Shown here one piece after another: positions 8,085 to 16,449 of a DNA stretch of 64,000 bases. Source of the stretch: Cribrihabitans_A neustonicus. GTDB taxonomy: Bacteria; Pseudomonadota; Alphaproteobacteria; Rhodobacterales; Rhodobacteraceae. The notes beneath the pieces are model-generated. The model was not told the DNA's origin and did not search any database. It was given only the letters and a program-made list of their open reading frames with translations. The DNA lies in assembly GCF_048820895.1 (NCBI RefSeq), contig NZ_JBMERQ010000012.1:16320-80319 (forward strand). Reading direction: 5' to 3'. Every line of letters starts with the position of its first letter. The stretch's first letter is position 1. The translations under genes were made by a program, and so were the position numbers.

Positions 8085-11000
8085 ATGACCAAGCCCAAAC
8101 CGGCAAACCCGGCTCTCTCAATCTCCGACGCTGATCTCGTCGCTGCACTGGCGCAAATCGGCGCGGAGGTCGACCACCAACCCCTGCGCAGCTCAATGCT
8201 CGCGCGCATCATGCGCGAGACGTTTCATGGCAGCGCTGCTGGCGGTGCCTGGGACTGGCGCATGGCCTATGACCTGATGCAGGCCGCGGCCATCCAGATG
8301 CTGCTACGTGGGGACGGCGCGGTTGGCGACATCGCCGTTGCAAAGCTGCTTGCCTCACGGCTCCTCACGGAAACCCGTCGCTCCGAGCAGCAGATCCGGC
8401 TGCAGCAGTTTTCCACGCCGTTGCCTTTCGCGGCAATGGCCGTGCGGGCGGCATCCATTCGCAAGGGCGAGACCGTGCTCGAGCCATCCGCCGGCACCGG
8501 TGCCCTGGCTGCTTTCGCTACCCGGGCCGGTGCCACGCTTGTGCTCAATGAAATCGACCCCTTTCGCCAGAGCCTATTGCGCGCTGTCTTCGGTGGCGAG
8601 GTGACAAATCATGACGGGGAGCATATCGATGATCTGCTGCAGACCCTGGTCCTGCCCGACGTCGTGGTGATAAACCCGCCCTTTGCCTCCTCTGTCGATC
8701 GCTCGCGAGACAAGCACATCGCCGCCAAACATCTCGTCGCGGCAGCAAAGCGTCTCGCACCCGGTGGGCGGCTGGTGGCGATCATGCCGCCGGGGTTCAG
8801 CCCCGAACGTGATGGCGCGCATTGGTCGCGCGCCTGCGGTCTCCTGACGCCGCGACTAGTGTTGACGATGCCGGGGCAGGTCTATCGCAAGCTCGGCACC
8901 TCGGTGGAAACCCAGCTGATGGTCTTCGACAAGGTGCAGGACGACGGCGAGATGATCCGCGCCACTGTGTGCGATCTGGATGAAGCCCTTCCTTTTGTCG
9001 ATGCCGTGGCCGCAACACGGACCGAGATGCACCCAGTCCAACGGGGGGCAGCGGCCACTCCTGCGCGACCGATCGGTCCAGCATCTGTCCCGCGCAAGCG
9101 CCCAGTTGCCAGAGTTGCGGCGTCCAACGCTCAGACCAACGCCGCCATACCGCTCACTTTCACAAGCCTTGAGGCCCCGCGCGACAACACGCCCGTCTCG
9201 GACATCTATGCGCGCTACCGTCCGCAGCGGATCGAGATTGCGGGTGCGCAGGAACATCCCACGCCGCTCGTTGAAAGCATCGCCATGGCCTCGGTTGCCC
9301 CGCCCATGCCCTCAAATACGGGTTGTGATGACTTGCGCCTGCCCGCACGGTTGATCGAGGAAGGCCATCTCTCCGAGGCGCAGCTCGAGACCATCATCAT
9401 GGCGCATGATGCCCATGGGCGCGACCTGCCGGGGCGGTTCACCGTCGACGACGACCAGACCAAGTTGACCCGCGCTGATGATGATCCAGACGCACGTGCC
9501 TATCGCCTTGGGTATTTCCTCGGCGATGGCACCGGTTGCGGCAAGGGGCGCGAATGCGCGGGGCTCATCCTCGTGAACTGGCTTTCCGGGCGCAGGAAGG
9601 CGATCTGGGTCTCCAAATCCGCGACGCTCATCGAGGACGCGATCCGCGACTGGACCGATCTTGGCGGCTCGCCCGCCGACATCCAGCCGCTCTCCAAATG
9701 GAAACCGGATCAGCCCATCCCGATGGGCGACGGTATCCTCTTCGTCACCTACGCCACGCTGCGGTCCGCGGGCAAATGCGGCACCACGCGACTGAGCCAG
9801 ATCCTCGCCTGGATGGGCGACGACTTCGATGGCGTGCTGGCCTTTGACGAGGCCCATGCCATGCAGAACGCGGCAGGATCCGAGCAGGGCAGGGGGGTCA
9901 AACCCTCCCAGCAGGGCCTCGCTGGTCTGCGGCTGCAACTGGCAGCACCCCGCGCCCGCGTCTTCTACATCTCGGCCACGGGTGCCACGAGCGTGCACAA
10001 CCTGGCCTATGCCGCGCGGCTGGGGCTCTGGGGGCAGGGCCCCGAATACCCCTTCCCGAGCCGCGAGAGTTTCGTCTCGGCGATGGAAGCCGGCGGTGTC
10101 GCCGCCATGGAGGTGGTTGCCCGCGATCTCAAGACGCTCGGGCTTTACACAGCCCGTGCCCTCAGCTTCGATGGGGTGGAGTATGACGTGCTCGAACACG
10201 CGCTGACCCCGGCGCAGATCGAGATCTACGACGCCTATGCGGGTGCATTTCGGACGATCCATCACAATCTCGAGGCCGCGCTGACAGCGACCGGCGTCAA
10301 CGACGCCTCAGGCGAGACCAATGCCTCAGCCGCACGCGCCTCTGCCAAGTCCCGGTTTGAAAGCACGAAGCAGCGCTTCTTCAACCATCTCCTGATGGGC
10401 ATGAAGGCCCCGAGCATCATCCGCGCCATCGAGGACGATCTGGCGGCGGGCAAGGCTTGCGTCATCCAGGTGGTTTCGACCGGCGAGAGCCTGCTGAAAC
10501 GTCGGCTTGAAATGATGGACGCGGAAGACGAGCTCGTCGAGGGTGCCTTGACGCCGCGCGACTATGTTCTGGGCTACCTGGAACAGGCCTTCCCGATCCA
10601 TGCGCAGAAGCTCGTGGAGATCGACGGTAACATGGTGGCGGAACCCTTGCGGGATGAGACCGGCGCACTGGTGGTCTCGCGGGAGGCGCTCGCCCTGCGC
10701 GATGGGGCCATGATCGAATTGATGACGCTGGCGCCGATCCCCTCGGCGCTCGATCAGATCCTCTGGGCCTTTGGCGACGAGGCTGTAGCAGAGGTCACGG
10801 GCCGGTCCATCCGGCCCGTTAAGGCTGAGGATGGTCATCTCTTCATCGAGAAGCGCAGCCCCAGCAGCAATTCCTCCGAGACCCAGGCCTTCATGGATGG
10901 CGAAAAGGATATCCTGATCTTCTCCGATGCGGGCGGGACGGGCCGGTCCTATCACGCGGCGCAAACGGCGAAGAACCAGAAGCGGCGGCGGCACTACCTG

Positions 11001-12347
11001 CTGGAGCCCGGCTGGCGCGCCGATGCGGCCATCCAGGGGCTCGGCCGCACACATCGCTCGGCCCAGGTCAACGCGCCCTTCTTCCGGGTCTGCACCTCGG
11101 ATGTGCATGGCGAAAAACGCTTCACCTCGACTATAGCCAAGCGCCTCGACCAGCTGGGGGCCTTGACCAAGGGTCAGCGCGAGACCGGCTCGCAGGGCAT
11201 GTTCCGCGAGGAGGACAATCTCGAAAGCCCGATCGCGCGGGCGGCGCTGCGCGGGTATTTCGCCGATCTTGCCGCCGGGCGGGCCGAAGCGATGAGCTAC
11301 GAGAGCTTCACCGACTGGACCGCGCTGCGGCTGATCGACAAGGACGGCGTGCTGCTCGAGGAGCTTCCCCCGATCCAGCGGTTTCTCAACCGGGTGCTTG
11401 CCCTCCCCATCCACATGCAGAACGCGCTCTTTGCCGAATTCATGCACCGGATCGCCGATCAGACGGAACGGGCGCGGGCGGCGGGCACGCTCGATCTCGG
11501 CGTCGAAACCCTGCGTGGCGAAAAGATCGAGCAGGTCTCCACAGAGGATCTCTGGACCTGCCGGAAATCCGGCGCCGTGACGCGGATCATCGGGCTGGAG
11601 GTGACGGATCCGGTGCATGTTCTTGGCGCCGAAGAGGCCATGTCGCGCAATCCCGACAAGCTACCCATGGTAAATCGCGCCTCCGGTCGCGCGGCGCTCA
11701 TCTCGGCGCGCCCCATGCAGATGTATGACGAGGACATTGTCACGCTGATGCGCAAGGCGGTGAGGCCAAACGGGTCCAGCTACCTCGAGGAGACGCGGTT
11801 CGTGTCCTCGGCCTGGGAAGACATCGGAAGGCCCGAGTTTGCAGGGCTTTGGGATACCGAGGCTGCATCCCTGCCAAAAACCACCACGACCAAGCTCTAC
11901 CTGCTGACCGGGCTCTTGTTGCCGATCTGGAAGGACATTCCGACCACCAATGAGCGCATCTACCGGGTCACGCCCGACGGGGCGACCGCCATGATCGGCC
12001 GCACGCTGAGCGAGGAAGGGGCGGCCGCGTTGCGCGCCCGCTTCCTCGTCTCCAATCCGCAAACGCCGCAGGAGATGTTGACCGCCGCCCTCGGCACCAC
12101 CGCACCTGTCGATCTGGGCCGGGGTCTGACGCTGACCCGTCGCCGGGTCGCAGGCGAGATGCGCCTCGAGCTTGGCGGCGCGGACAAGGGCATGATCGAC
12201 GGACTCAAGGCCCTCGGCTGCTTCACCGAGATCATCGCCTTCCAGTTGCGGGTGTTCCTGCCGCACGGAGACGGGATCGACACAGCCGGCATTCTGGCTC
12301 TGATCGTCGGGCAGGGAGCCGCCAGAGCGGCAGAACGAGCCGCCTGA
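8085..12347 (+). CDS. Methyltransferase-fold / strawberry-notch helicase fusion protein
   Basis: A 1420-residue protein with two enzymatic parts. Residues about 100-330 have a class I SAM-methyltransferase fold: EPSAGTGAL near 135 (SAM loop) and N197-P-P-F, the catalytic signature of N6-adenine methyltransferases. Residues about 430-1050 are a superfamily 2 helicase of the strawberry-notch type: GDGTGCGKGRE near 480 (Walker A-like), DEAH near 588, a GTGRSYHAA segment and GLGRTHRSAQ near 987 (motif VI). The C-terminal 350 residues are not recognised. Such proteins are very common on alphaproteobacterial plasmids and ICEs, but their role is unknown; antirestriction or protection of transferred DNA is plausible inference. 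AAAGGAAAAACCCC precedes the ATG. Its stop codon abuts another copy of the leader element. Confidence 0.88.
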   Translation: MTKPKPANPALSISDADLVAALAQIGAEVDHQPLRSSMLARIMRETFHGSAAGGAWDWRMAYDLMQAAAIQMLLRGDGAVGDIAVAKLLASRLLTETRRSEQQIRLQQFSTPLPFAAMAVRAASIRKGETVLEPSAGTGALAAFATRAGATLVLNEIDPFRQSLLRAVFGGEVTNHDGEHIDDLLQTLVLPDVVVINPPFASSVDRSRDKHIAAKHLVAAAKRLAPGGRLVAIMPPGFSPERDGAHWSRACGLLTPRLVLTMPGQVYRKLGTSVETQLMVFDKVQDDGEMIRATVCDLDEALPFVDAVAATRTEMHPVQRGAAATPARPIGPASVPRKRPVARVAASNAQTNAAIPLTFTSLEAPRDNTPVSDIYARYRPQRIEIAGAQEHPTPLVESIAMASVAPPMPSNTGCDDLRLPARLIEEGHLSEAQLETIIMAHDAHGRDLPGRFTVDDDQTKLTRADDDPDARAYRLGYFLGDGTGCGKGRECAGLILVNWLSGRRKAIWVSKSATLIEDAIRDWTDLGGSPADIQPLSKWKPDQPIPMGDGILFVTYATLRSAGKCGTTRLSQILAWMGDDFDGVLAFDEAHAMQNAAGSEQGRGVKPSQQGLAGLRLQLAAPRARVFYISATGATSVHNLAYAARLGLWGQGPEYPFPSRESFVSAMEAGGVAAMEVVARDLKTLGLYTARALSFDGVEYDVLEHALTPAQIEIYDAYAGAFRTIHHNLEAALTATGVNDASGETNASAARASAKSRFESTKQRFFNHLLMGMKAPSIIRAIEDDLAAGKACVIQVVSTGESLLKRRLEMMDAEDELVEGALTPRDYVLGYLEQAFPIHAQKLVEIDGNMVAEPLRDETGALVVSREALALRDGAMIELMTLAPIPSALDQILWAFGDEAVAEVTGRSIRPVKAEDGHLFIEKRSPSSNSSETQAFMDGEKDILIFSDAGGTGRSYHAAQTAKNQKRRRHYLLEPGWRADAAIQGLGRTHRSAQVNAPFFRVCTSDVHGEKRFTSTIAKRLDQLGALTKGQRETGSQGMFREEDNLESPIARAALRGYFADLAAGRAEAMSYESFTDWTALRLIDKDGVLLEELPPIQRFLNRVLALPIHMQNALFAEFMHRIADQTERARAAGTLDLGVETLRGEKIEQVSTEDLWTCRKSGAVTRIIGLEVTDPVHVLGAEEAMSRNPDKLPMVNRASGRAALISARPMQMYDEDIVTLMRKAVRPNGSSYLEETRFVSSAWEDIGRPEFAGLWDTEAASLPKTTTTKLYLLTGLLLPIWKDIPTTNERIYRVTPDGATAMIGRTLSEEGAAALRARFLVSNPQTPQEMLTAALGTTAPVDLGRGLTLTRRRVAGEMRLELGGADKGMIDGLKALGCFTEIIAFQLRVFLPHGDGIDTAGILALIVGQGAARAAERAA

Positions 12348-12424
12348 AAAGTCAAAGCGGGCTTCCGGTCGGGCGTCGCGGATCTGGATTTCACCGGTCT
12401 GCGCTTTCCAGGCGCGCGCAGACC
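12343..12424 (+). promoter_or_regulatory. Leader element copy 3 plus hairpin
   Basis: The stop region of the helicase gene runs into GCCTGAAAAGTCAAAGCGGG and CTTCC, the third copy of the recurrent element. It is followed by a perfect 9-bp hairpin, GGTCTGCGC (12396-12404) pairing with GCGCAGACC (12416-12424). Together they fill most of the 121-bp leader of the next gene. Confidence 0.45.
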
Positions 12425-12468
12425 AATGCCACGCCCGGCCCCCCAATTGCAGACAAGAGGACAGACCC

Positions 12469-12855
12469 ATGACCAATCCCCAGATCGACTATGCTGCGCT
12501 GGCGGCTCAGTGGCGCGCAGAGCGTGAAACCACCTTGAAGGCATCCCGAACGGAGCTGCTCGCGCAACTCCGTGCGCTTGGCATCAGCGAGGTCACCACC
12601 GAATACGAAGGCTATGGCGACTCCGGCAATGTCGAGGATGTGACGGTGCAGCCTGCGGAGGTCCAACTGCCGGGTCCGCTGGCCACCGAGGTTGGCGATT
12701 TCGCCTGGTCGCTCGCCTATCACCATCACCCGGGGTTCGAGAACAACGAGGGCGGCTACGGCACGCTGACCTGGGAGTTCACCGCCGACAGCATCACGCT
12801 CGATCATGCGGATCGCTATGTCGAATGTTCTCACAGCTATGACGAGGGGCTTTGA
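12469..12855 (+). CDS. Small acidic conserved protein, 128 aa (DUF6878-like)
   Basis: The middle of the protein (EYEGYGDSGNVEDV, about residues 43-56) and the C-terminal half (AYHHHPGFENNEGGYGTL, WEFTADSITLDH) match what I remember of the DUF6878 plasmid family; the name is from memory and may be wrong. It is soluble and acidic, with a His-rich patch at residues 85-88. AGGACAGACCC precedes the ATG. One base separates its stop from the ATG of the next gene, so the two are an operon. Function unknown. Confidence 0.7.
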   Translation: MTNPQIDYAALAAQWRAERETTLKASRTELLAQLRALGISEVTTEYEGYGDSGNVEDVTVQPAEVQLPGPLATEVGDFAWSLAYHHHPGFENNEGGYGTLTWEFTADSITLDHADRYVECSHSYDEGL

Positions 12856-12856
12856 G

Positions 12857-13318
12857 ATGGCGCATCCGCTTCATCATGCTGAAAGCTCTGCCCGGAAATT
12901 CGGTGGGATGCCGTCTGATTATCAGGCTGTGCACGATTGGTTTGACGCCTCGAAAGAGCACCTCGCGCTCTTCACGCACCGAGCCATGCGCCACCATGCC
13001 CAAGGCCTGTTTGAGGCTGAACGCGCCTTCGGCCTGACCTTGACCAATAGCGCTGGTCGAGAGATCCCCGTGCGTTGGATCGGCGAGCAGCATGTTCGAG
13101 AAGACTGTCAGGGCCGTATCCCGAGTATGGCGGACTGGCTGCGCCGGATCCAGCCCGAGCCATGGATGGCCAATGGTCATATCGACCGGCATGTCGGCAA
13201 TGAGCCCTGCGGCGACCCAAGGGTTGCCTGGGCCACCGAGGTCGCCGCCGGCAGAACGGTTCTTGGCCTGAAGGATTGGATGGCGGCGCGCGCGACGCAA
13301 GCCTCGCAAGGTGCCTGA
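12857..13318 (+). CDS. Hypothetical protein, 153 aa (DUF6915-like)
   Basis: Starts at the ATG right after the previous stop; an upstream in-frame ATG at 12806 would overlap that gene by 50 bp and is not needed. Recognisable blocks are AHPLHHAESSARKFGG at the N-terminus, YQAVHDWFDASKEHL, HRAMRHHAQGLFEAE and LTNSAGREIPVRWIGEQHV, which resemble the DUF6915 family as I recall it (conserved His residues at 4, 6, 7, then HRAxxHH). The His clusters could bind a metal. No function is known. The extra C-terminal 45 residues are not part of that pattern. Confidence 0.65.
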   Translation: MAHPLHHAESSARKFGGMPSDYQAVHDWFDASKEHLALFTHRAMRHHAQGLFEAERAFGLTLTNSAGREIPVRWIGEQHVREDCQGRIPSMADWLRRIQPEPWMANGHIDRHVGNEPCGDPRVAWATEVAAGRTVLGLKDWMAARATQASQGA

Positions 13319-13353
13319 CAGCTCTCGGCCGTTTGCCAAACAAATGCTGCAGT

Positions 13354-13379
13354 GAAGCCCGGTTCGACGACCGGGCTTC
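13354..13379 (+). terminator. Perfect 10-bp hairpin after the 153-aa gene
   Basis: GAAGCCCGGT (13354-13363) pairs with ACCGGGCTTC (13370-13379) around TCGACG. There is no long T tract (CCCGCGTCGTTT follows), so termination would be weak or the stem may protect mRNA. Confidence 0.5.
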
Positions 13380-13418
13380 CCGCGTCGTTTCCCCACCATT
13401 CTTCGTAAGGAGGTTCGC

Positions 13419-13721
13419 ATGACACTCGATGACATCAAGGCCGCAGTCGATGCCGGCCAGACCGTGCATTGGGCCAATACCGGCTACGTTGTCCACAAGG
13501 ACCGGCTGGGTCAGTACCTGATCACCTATGTGCTGAACGGCAGCTGCATCGGCCTGACCGACAGGGGCGGGCAAAGGTTGAACGGGGAAGAGGCGGAGTA
13601 CTTCATCGCGCGATCGGAGGACGGCGCGGAAAATCCTGGCAGCCAATCAAGACCACACGGGCAGGGGAGGGGCGTACCACCCGGAGGCATCGTGGCATTC
13701 CCACTCGGAAGGCAGCGCTGA
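13419..13721 (+). CDS. Hypothetical protein, 100 aa
   Basis: Preceded by the strongest Shine-Dalgarno in the region (TAAGGAGG, 5 bp before the ATG). The first 65 residues look like a folded domain (MTLDDIKAAVDAGQTVHWAN, YVVHKD, YLITYVLNG); the tail after residue 70 is Gly/Pro/Arg-rich and may be disordered. No family recognised. It stands alone between two hairpin elements, so it is probably its own transcription unit. Confidence 0.65.
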   Translation: MTLDDIKAAVDAGQTVHWANTGYVVHKDRLGQYLITYVLNGSCIGLTDRGGQRLNGEEAEYFIARSEDGAENPGSQSRPHGQGRGVPPGGIVAFPLGRQR

Positions 13722-13733
13722 CCCGCGGGCGGG

Positions 13734-13755
13734 GCTGAAAGGAAAGCAGGCTTTC
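13734..13755 (+). promoter_or_regulatory. Recurrent leader element, copy 4
   Basis: GCTGAAAGGAAAGCAGGCTT followed by TC: the same architecture as the other copies (CTGAAA, then AAAGC-AG-GCTTT). It is followed by TTTGTGATCCCAGG, and GTGATCCCTG also occurs at 3480 upstream of the parB-like gene. The DUF736 start is 91 bp downstream. Confidence 0.45.
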
Positions 13756-13845
13756 TGGTTTGTGATCCCAGGAGGGGTCGAGAAAGCAATCCCGGATGCG
13801 CTGGCAAGGACGTCAGGCACCGGCCAAATCAGAAGGAAATCTCCC

Positions 13846-14574
13846 ATGTTCGCAGGAACCCTCACCCGCAACGTCGAGACCGTAGCCGCCGAATACACCG
13901 GCATGATCCATTCGACGCGCTTTGACATCGCCATCCAGCTCGAAACCCGCCCGAAGATGTCCGAACGCAGTCCGGATTATGACGTGACGGCAGTCAACAA
14001 GTCGGGCCGCAAGGTGCGCATCGGCACGGCCTGGAACGAGACCGGCAACACCAGCGGCAATCCCTACATCTCGATGCAGATCGATGTCGGCCTTGGCCCG
14101 TTCCGCGTCAACGCGGTGCAGACGAAGGATGCGCGCGCGGCCCAAAGCGGCGAGTTCGAGATCATCCCGCTGGTCTCGAACGGCCTGATGAAATCCGGCT
14201 CGATCTCGGGCGAGCTGACCGCGATGGATGCCGACAACGCCTTCGCCGGCTACATCGCCAACATGATGTTCGACCTCGACTTCATGCTGATCGAGAACGA
14301 GTTCAAGTCCGAGGACACCCATCCCGACTACCGGATCGAGGTCAGCTCGCCCCGCGGCAAGCCGATCCGGGTCGGCTCGGCCTGGATGGCGAAGAGCAGC
14401 CGGACCGGCAACGACTACCTGTCGCTGCTTATCAACACGCCCGACGGCGATCTGCGCGTCAACGCCGTGCAGAACGAGGAACAGCGCGGCGGGCAGACCT
14501 TCTCGATCATCCCGTTCATCGAAAGCGGTGAGCAGCCGCAGGACGCGGGCGCGGGGCTGTCGCTGGTCGCGTGA
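13846..14574 (+). CDS. Tandem DUF736 protein
   Basis: Two DUF736-like units are fused in 242 residues. Unit 1 covers about 28-120 (RPKMSERSPDYDVTA, VRIGTAWNETGNTSGNPYISMQIDV, LGPFRVNAVQ) and unit 2 about 145-230 (EDTHPDYRIEV, IRVGSAWMAKSSRTGNDYLSLLI, GDLRVNAVQNEEQ). Each repeats the DYxxxV, G(T/S)AW and FRVNAVQ/LRVNAVQ signatures. Single-domain DUF736 proteins are small, very common plasmid proteins of unknown function, usually near transfer genes; the two-unit version is less usual. AGAAGGAAATCTCCC precedes the ATG, and a good terminator follows the stop, so it is monocistronic. Confidence 0.88.
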   Translation: MFAGTLTRNVETVAAEYTGMIHSTRFDIAIQLETRPKMSERSPDYDVTAVNKSGRKVRIGTAWNETGNTSGNPYISMQIDVGLGPFRVNAVQTKDARAAQSGEFEIIPLVSNGLMKSGSISGELTAMDADNAFAGYIANMMFDLDFMLIENEFKSEDTHPDYRIEVSSPRGKPIRVGSAWMAKSSRTGNDYLSLLINTPDGDLRVNAVQNEEQRGGQTFSIIPFIESGEQPQDAGAGLSLVA

Positions 14575-14604
14575 TCAACGCGCGAGATTAGACGATCTGA
14601 ACCG

Positions 14605-14639
14605 AAAGGGGGAGCCGTGGGATCACGGTTCCCCTTTTT
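14605..14639 (+). terminator. Rho-independent terminator after DUF736 gene
   Basis: AAAGGGG.. and CCGTG (14605-14619) pair with CACGG and ..CCCCTTT (14624-14637), a long stem with one internal mismatch and a short GGAT loop, ending in a TTTTT run. Confidence 0.8.
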
Positions 14640-14695
14640 CCATGTCCGTTTGCGTCAAGGACGCCACCCGCTTGCGATCCGGTGCAAATGCGATA

Positions 14696-14711
14696 CAATA
14701 GTATATTAACG
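14696..14711 (+). promoter_or_regulatory. Putative transfer-regulon operator, site 1
   Basis: CAATAGTATATTAACG matches the near-palindrome CGATAGTATATTATCG at 14 of 16 positions. It lies 19 bp before the GTG at 14731. Other copies are at 22442-22476, 53658 and 55737. Confidence 0.6.
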
Positions 14712-14730
14712 TAGCGTTGAGGGCGGGCGA

Positions 14731-15267
14731 GTGGCGGCTAGATCAGGGACGGTTCCATGGTTTGACAACTTTGATGTTGAGGCAGAGGTGGCAGACCTCC
14801 TTGCTCACATCGAGCGCTGCACCGGATTCGCGATACCCGCCCGAAAGCGCGGTGTCATTATGTCATTTGCCAAGTCAAAGTTCGACAAGACCAGGCAGGG
14901 ATATCTGGACGCCAAGGCAGAAGGAAAGCCAGTGTCCACATCGCGCCGCGCCTATCTGACCGACCTGCAGGACGCGATCTTCATGGCGATCCCGGAAGAG
15001 AACCTCGCACAGATGCCGCTAAGCGAGCAGGTTCTCAACGCCCCATCATTTTACGCGGACGCCATGCACCGTGCCGCTGCGATCAGCGAGGATGAGCTAT
15101 TCATGGCGCTGTCCTCTTCGCTGAAAGACATGACAGTCCAAGACGCCCGCGCGTTCGTCTCCAAACTTTGGCACGGCACGATTGACGACAATGCCCGCAA
15201 ATACGCCGAAGCCCTGAAGCGCCCCGAGCGTGAACCCCAGCCCTTTCGCCCGGGGAACACCGTGTAA
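14731..15267 (+). CDS. Hypothetical protein, 178 aa
   Basis: No family recognised. The protein is soluble and mostly helical, with a basic central part (FAKSKFDKTRQGYLDAKAEG, about 52-71) followed by acidic helices. The GTG at 14731 is the most upstream plausible start; its Shine-Dalgarno (GAGGGCGGGCGA) is only fair, and the ATG at about 14860 (MSFAKSKF) is a possible alternative. The palindromic operator just upstream ties it to the same regulon as mobC and the virB operon, so a role in transfer or its regulation is a reasonable inference. Confidence 0.6.
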   Translation: MAARSGTVPWFDNFDVEAEVADLLAHIERCTGFAIPARKRGVIMSFAKSKFDKTRQGYLDAKAEGKPVSTSRRAYLTDLQDAIFMAIPEENLAQMPLSEQVLNAPSFYADAMHRAAAISEDELFMALSSSLKDMTVQDARAFVSKLWHGTIDDNARKYAEALKRPEREPQPFRPGNTV

Positions 15268-15397
15268 GATCGAGACCATTTTCTTGGCTTGTGCTGTGAC
15301 CAAGTTGGCCGTCGCGAACCCCTTTTCCCGGAGGTGGCACCCTGTGCAGCGCGCGAAAGCCGTTGAAGGAACTGCGGGGGTGCCTACTGTCGCCAAC

Positions 15398-15997
15398 ATG
15401 ATGAACCGGGATCACATGCGCGTCTTCTTCCGGCGCACCGCGGCGCTTGCCGCTTTTGTCGCGCTGCTCTGGGCGATCCAAGTCGTCAATTGGATCACCG
15501 GCTACGGCCTGAACCCGACCTTCGGCCTGATCCCCAGGCACGGCAGCGGGTTGGATGGCGTCATCGCTATGCCCCTCCTGCATGGGAGCTTCTCGCACCT
15601 GATGGCCAATACGCCGCCGCTCCTGGTGATGGGTGGGCTGCTGGTGGCAACGACCACGCGAGGCTTGCTGTCGGTGAACGCCGTGGTGATCGGCCTAGGG
15701 GGCGGTCTCGTGTGGTTGTTCGGCGGCTCGGCGATCCATATCGGTGCGTCGGGGCTGATCTTCGGCTGGTTTGGCTTCCTCATCGCGCGCGGTCTTGTGG
15801 ATCGCTCCCCGATCACGCTGGGCGCGGCACTGGTGGTCGGTGTCCTCTATGGCTCTATTCTCTGGGGCGTTCTTCCGGGCCAACCCGGCGTGTCTTGGGA
15901 GGCACATCTCTTCGGCGCCATCGCGGGCGCGGGCGCTGCGTTCCTAATCCGAACGCATGTACATGCGCCGCGCCTCGGCGGCGTCGATCTGGACTGA
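15398..15997 (+). CDS. Rhomboid-family intramembrane serine protease
   Basis: Rhomboids cut transmembrane substrates inside the bilayer. From the ATG at 15398 the protein is 199 residues with about six hydrophobic helices. Catalytic features are present: G116-A-S118-G (nucleophile Ser) in the fourth helix, His170 in WEAHLFG of the last helix, and the HGSFSHLMAN loop (62-71), whose His and Asn form the oxyanion site. The frame is open upstream to 15230, but that part is basic, non-hydrophobic and lacks conservation, so the later ATG is chosen. A hairpin (GAAGGTC at 16042 with GACCTTC at 16056) follows as a probable terminator. Why a mobile element carries it is unclear; processing of envelope or pilus-related proteins is possible. 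Confidence 0.88.
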   Translation: MMNRDHMRVFFRRTAALAAFVALLWAIQVVNWITGYGLNPTFGLIPRHGSGLDGVIAMPLLHGSFSHLMANTPPLLVMGGLLVATTTRGLLSVNAVVIGLGGGLVWLFGGSAIHIGASGLIFGWFGFLIARGLVDRSPITLGAALVVGVLYGSILWGVLPGQPGVSWEAHLFGAIAGAGAAFLIRTHVHAPRLGGVDLD

Positions 15998-16041
15998 AGC
16001 AATGCACTCGGCCAAAACCGGACATCGGTGACGGATACAGC

Positions 16042-16062
16042 GAAGGTCCGGATGCGACCTTC
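16042..16062 (+). terminator. Hairpin downstream of rhomboid gene
   Basis: GAAGGTC (16042-16048) pairs with GACCTTC (16056-16062), followed by TTAGACTTTC. Moderate terminator-like structure 45 bp after the rhomboid stop. Confidence 0.4.
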
Positions 16063-16099
16063 TTAGACTTTCGGGGCCTCGATGACGGCGTCTTCGTTC

Positions 16100-16408
16100 G
16101 CAACGGTGTCCCTCAGGGAAGTTGCAAAAAAAATCGCCTACAGCGATCTTGTATCGCGCAAGGAATATCCTATCTATGTTCTATCGGTATGCCGGGCTTC
16201 GGTCTGGTTCGGAATAAAATCGCTGTAATTAGGATCGGTTCACCGATCCGTGGAGGGGCTAGTTCCCTCTGACGCCTACCCCCCAAGCGGCCCCTGTGGC
16301 GGCGGCGGGGCGGCGGCCCCCCGGGCGACCCCGGGGGGCCAGCATAAGGGATAAGGACGGTCTCTCCGTTCCTCGCGCTGGTGGCGACACCCTTCCGCAA
16401 TCCTGCGG
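16100..16408 (+). ncRNA. Candidate retron msr-msd RNA region
   Basis: The 430 bp between the rhomboid gene and the ORF at 16434 hold no credible ORF but a run of stem-loops. GCAAC (16100) pairs with GTTGC (16121), enclosing TCCCT-C-AGGGA. GCGAT-CTTGT-ATCGC is near 16143. GGATCGG (16232) pairs with CCGATCC (16243), GAGGG (16253) with CCCTC (16265), and an 11-bp GC stem, GGCCCCCCGGG (16315), with its complement at 16330. CCGCA-ATCC-TGCGG is at 16395. CCTACAGCGAT (16137) is also complementary to ATCGCTGTA near 16219, bracketing about 80 nt as a1/a2 repeats would. Retrons keep their structured RNA upstream of the reverse transcriptase, so this is the best candidate, but exact ends are unknown. 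Confidence 0.4.
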
Positions 16409-16431
16409 CAGGGCCAGCAGAGGAGGCCATA

Positions 16432-16449
16432 ACATGGCTTACGACACCG
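16432..16449 (+). repeat. 18-bp direct repeat, left copy
   Basis: ACATGGCTTACGACACCG is identical to 20295-20312. It covers the start codon and first five codons of the small ORF at 16434; the right copy covers the same part of the DUF2493 gene. The retron cargo lies between them. Confidence 0.65.

Noticed and set aside
10326..11618. A 430-codon open frame on the minus strand
   Set aside because: Antisense of the strawberry-notch helicase gene, low-complexity product.
16100..16133. Hairpin followed by eight A residues read as a terminator
   Set aside because: The T tract would be on the wrong side for either strand; kept only as part of the candidate retron RNA region.
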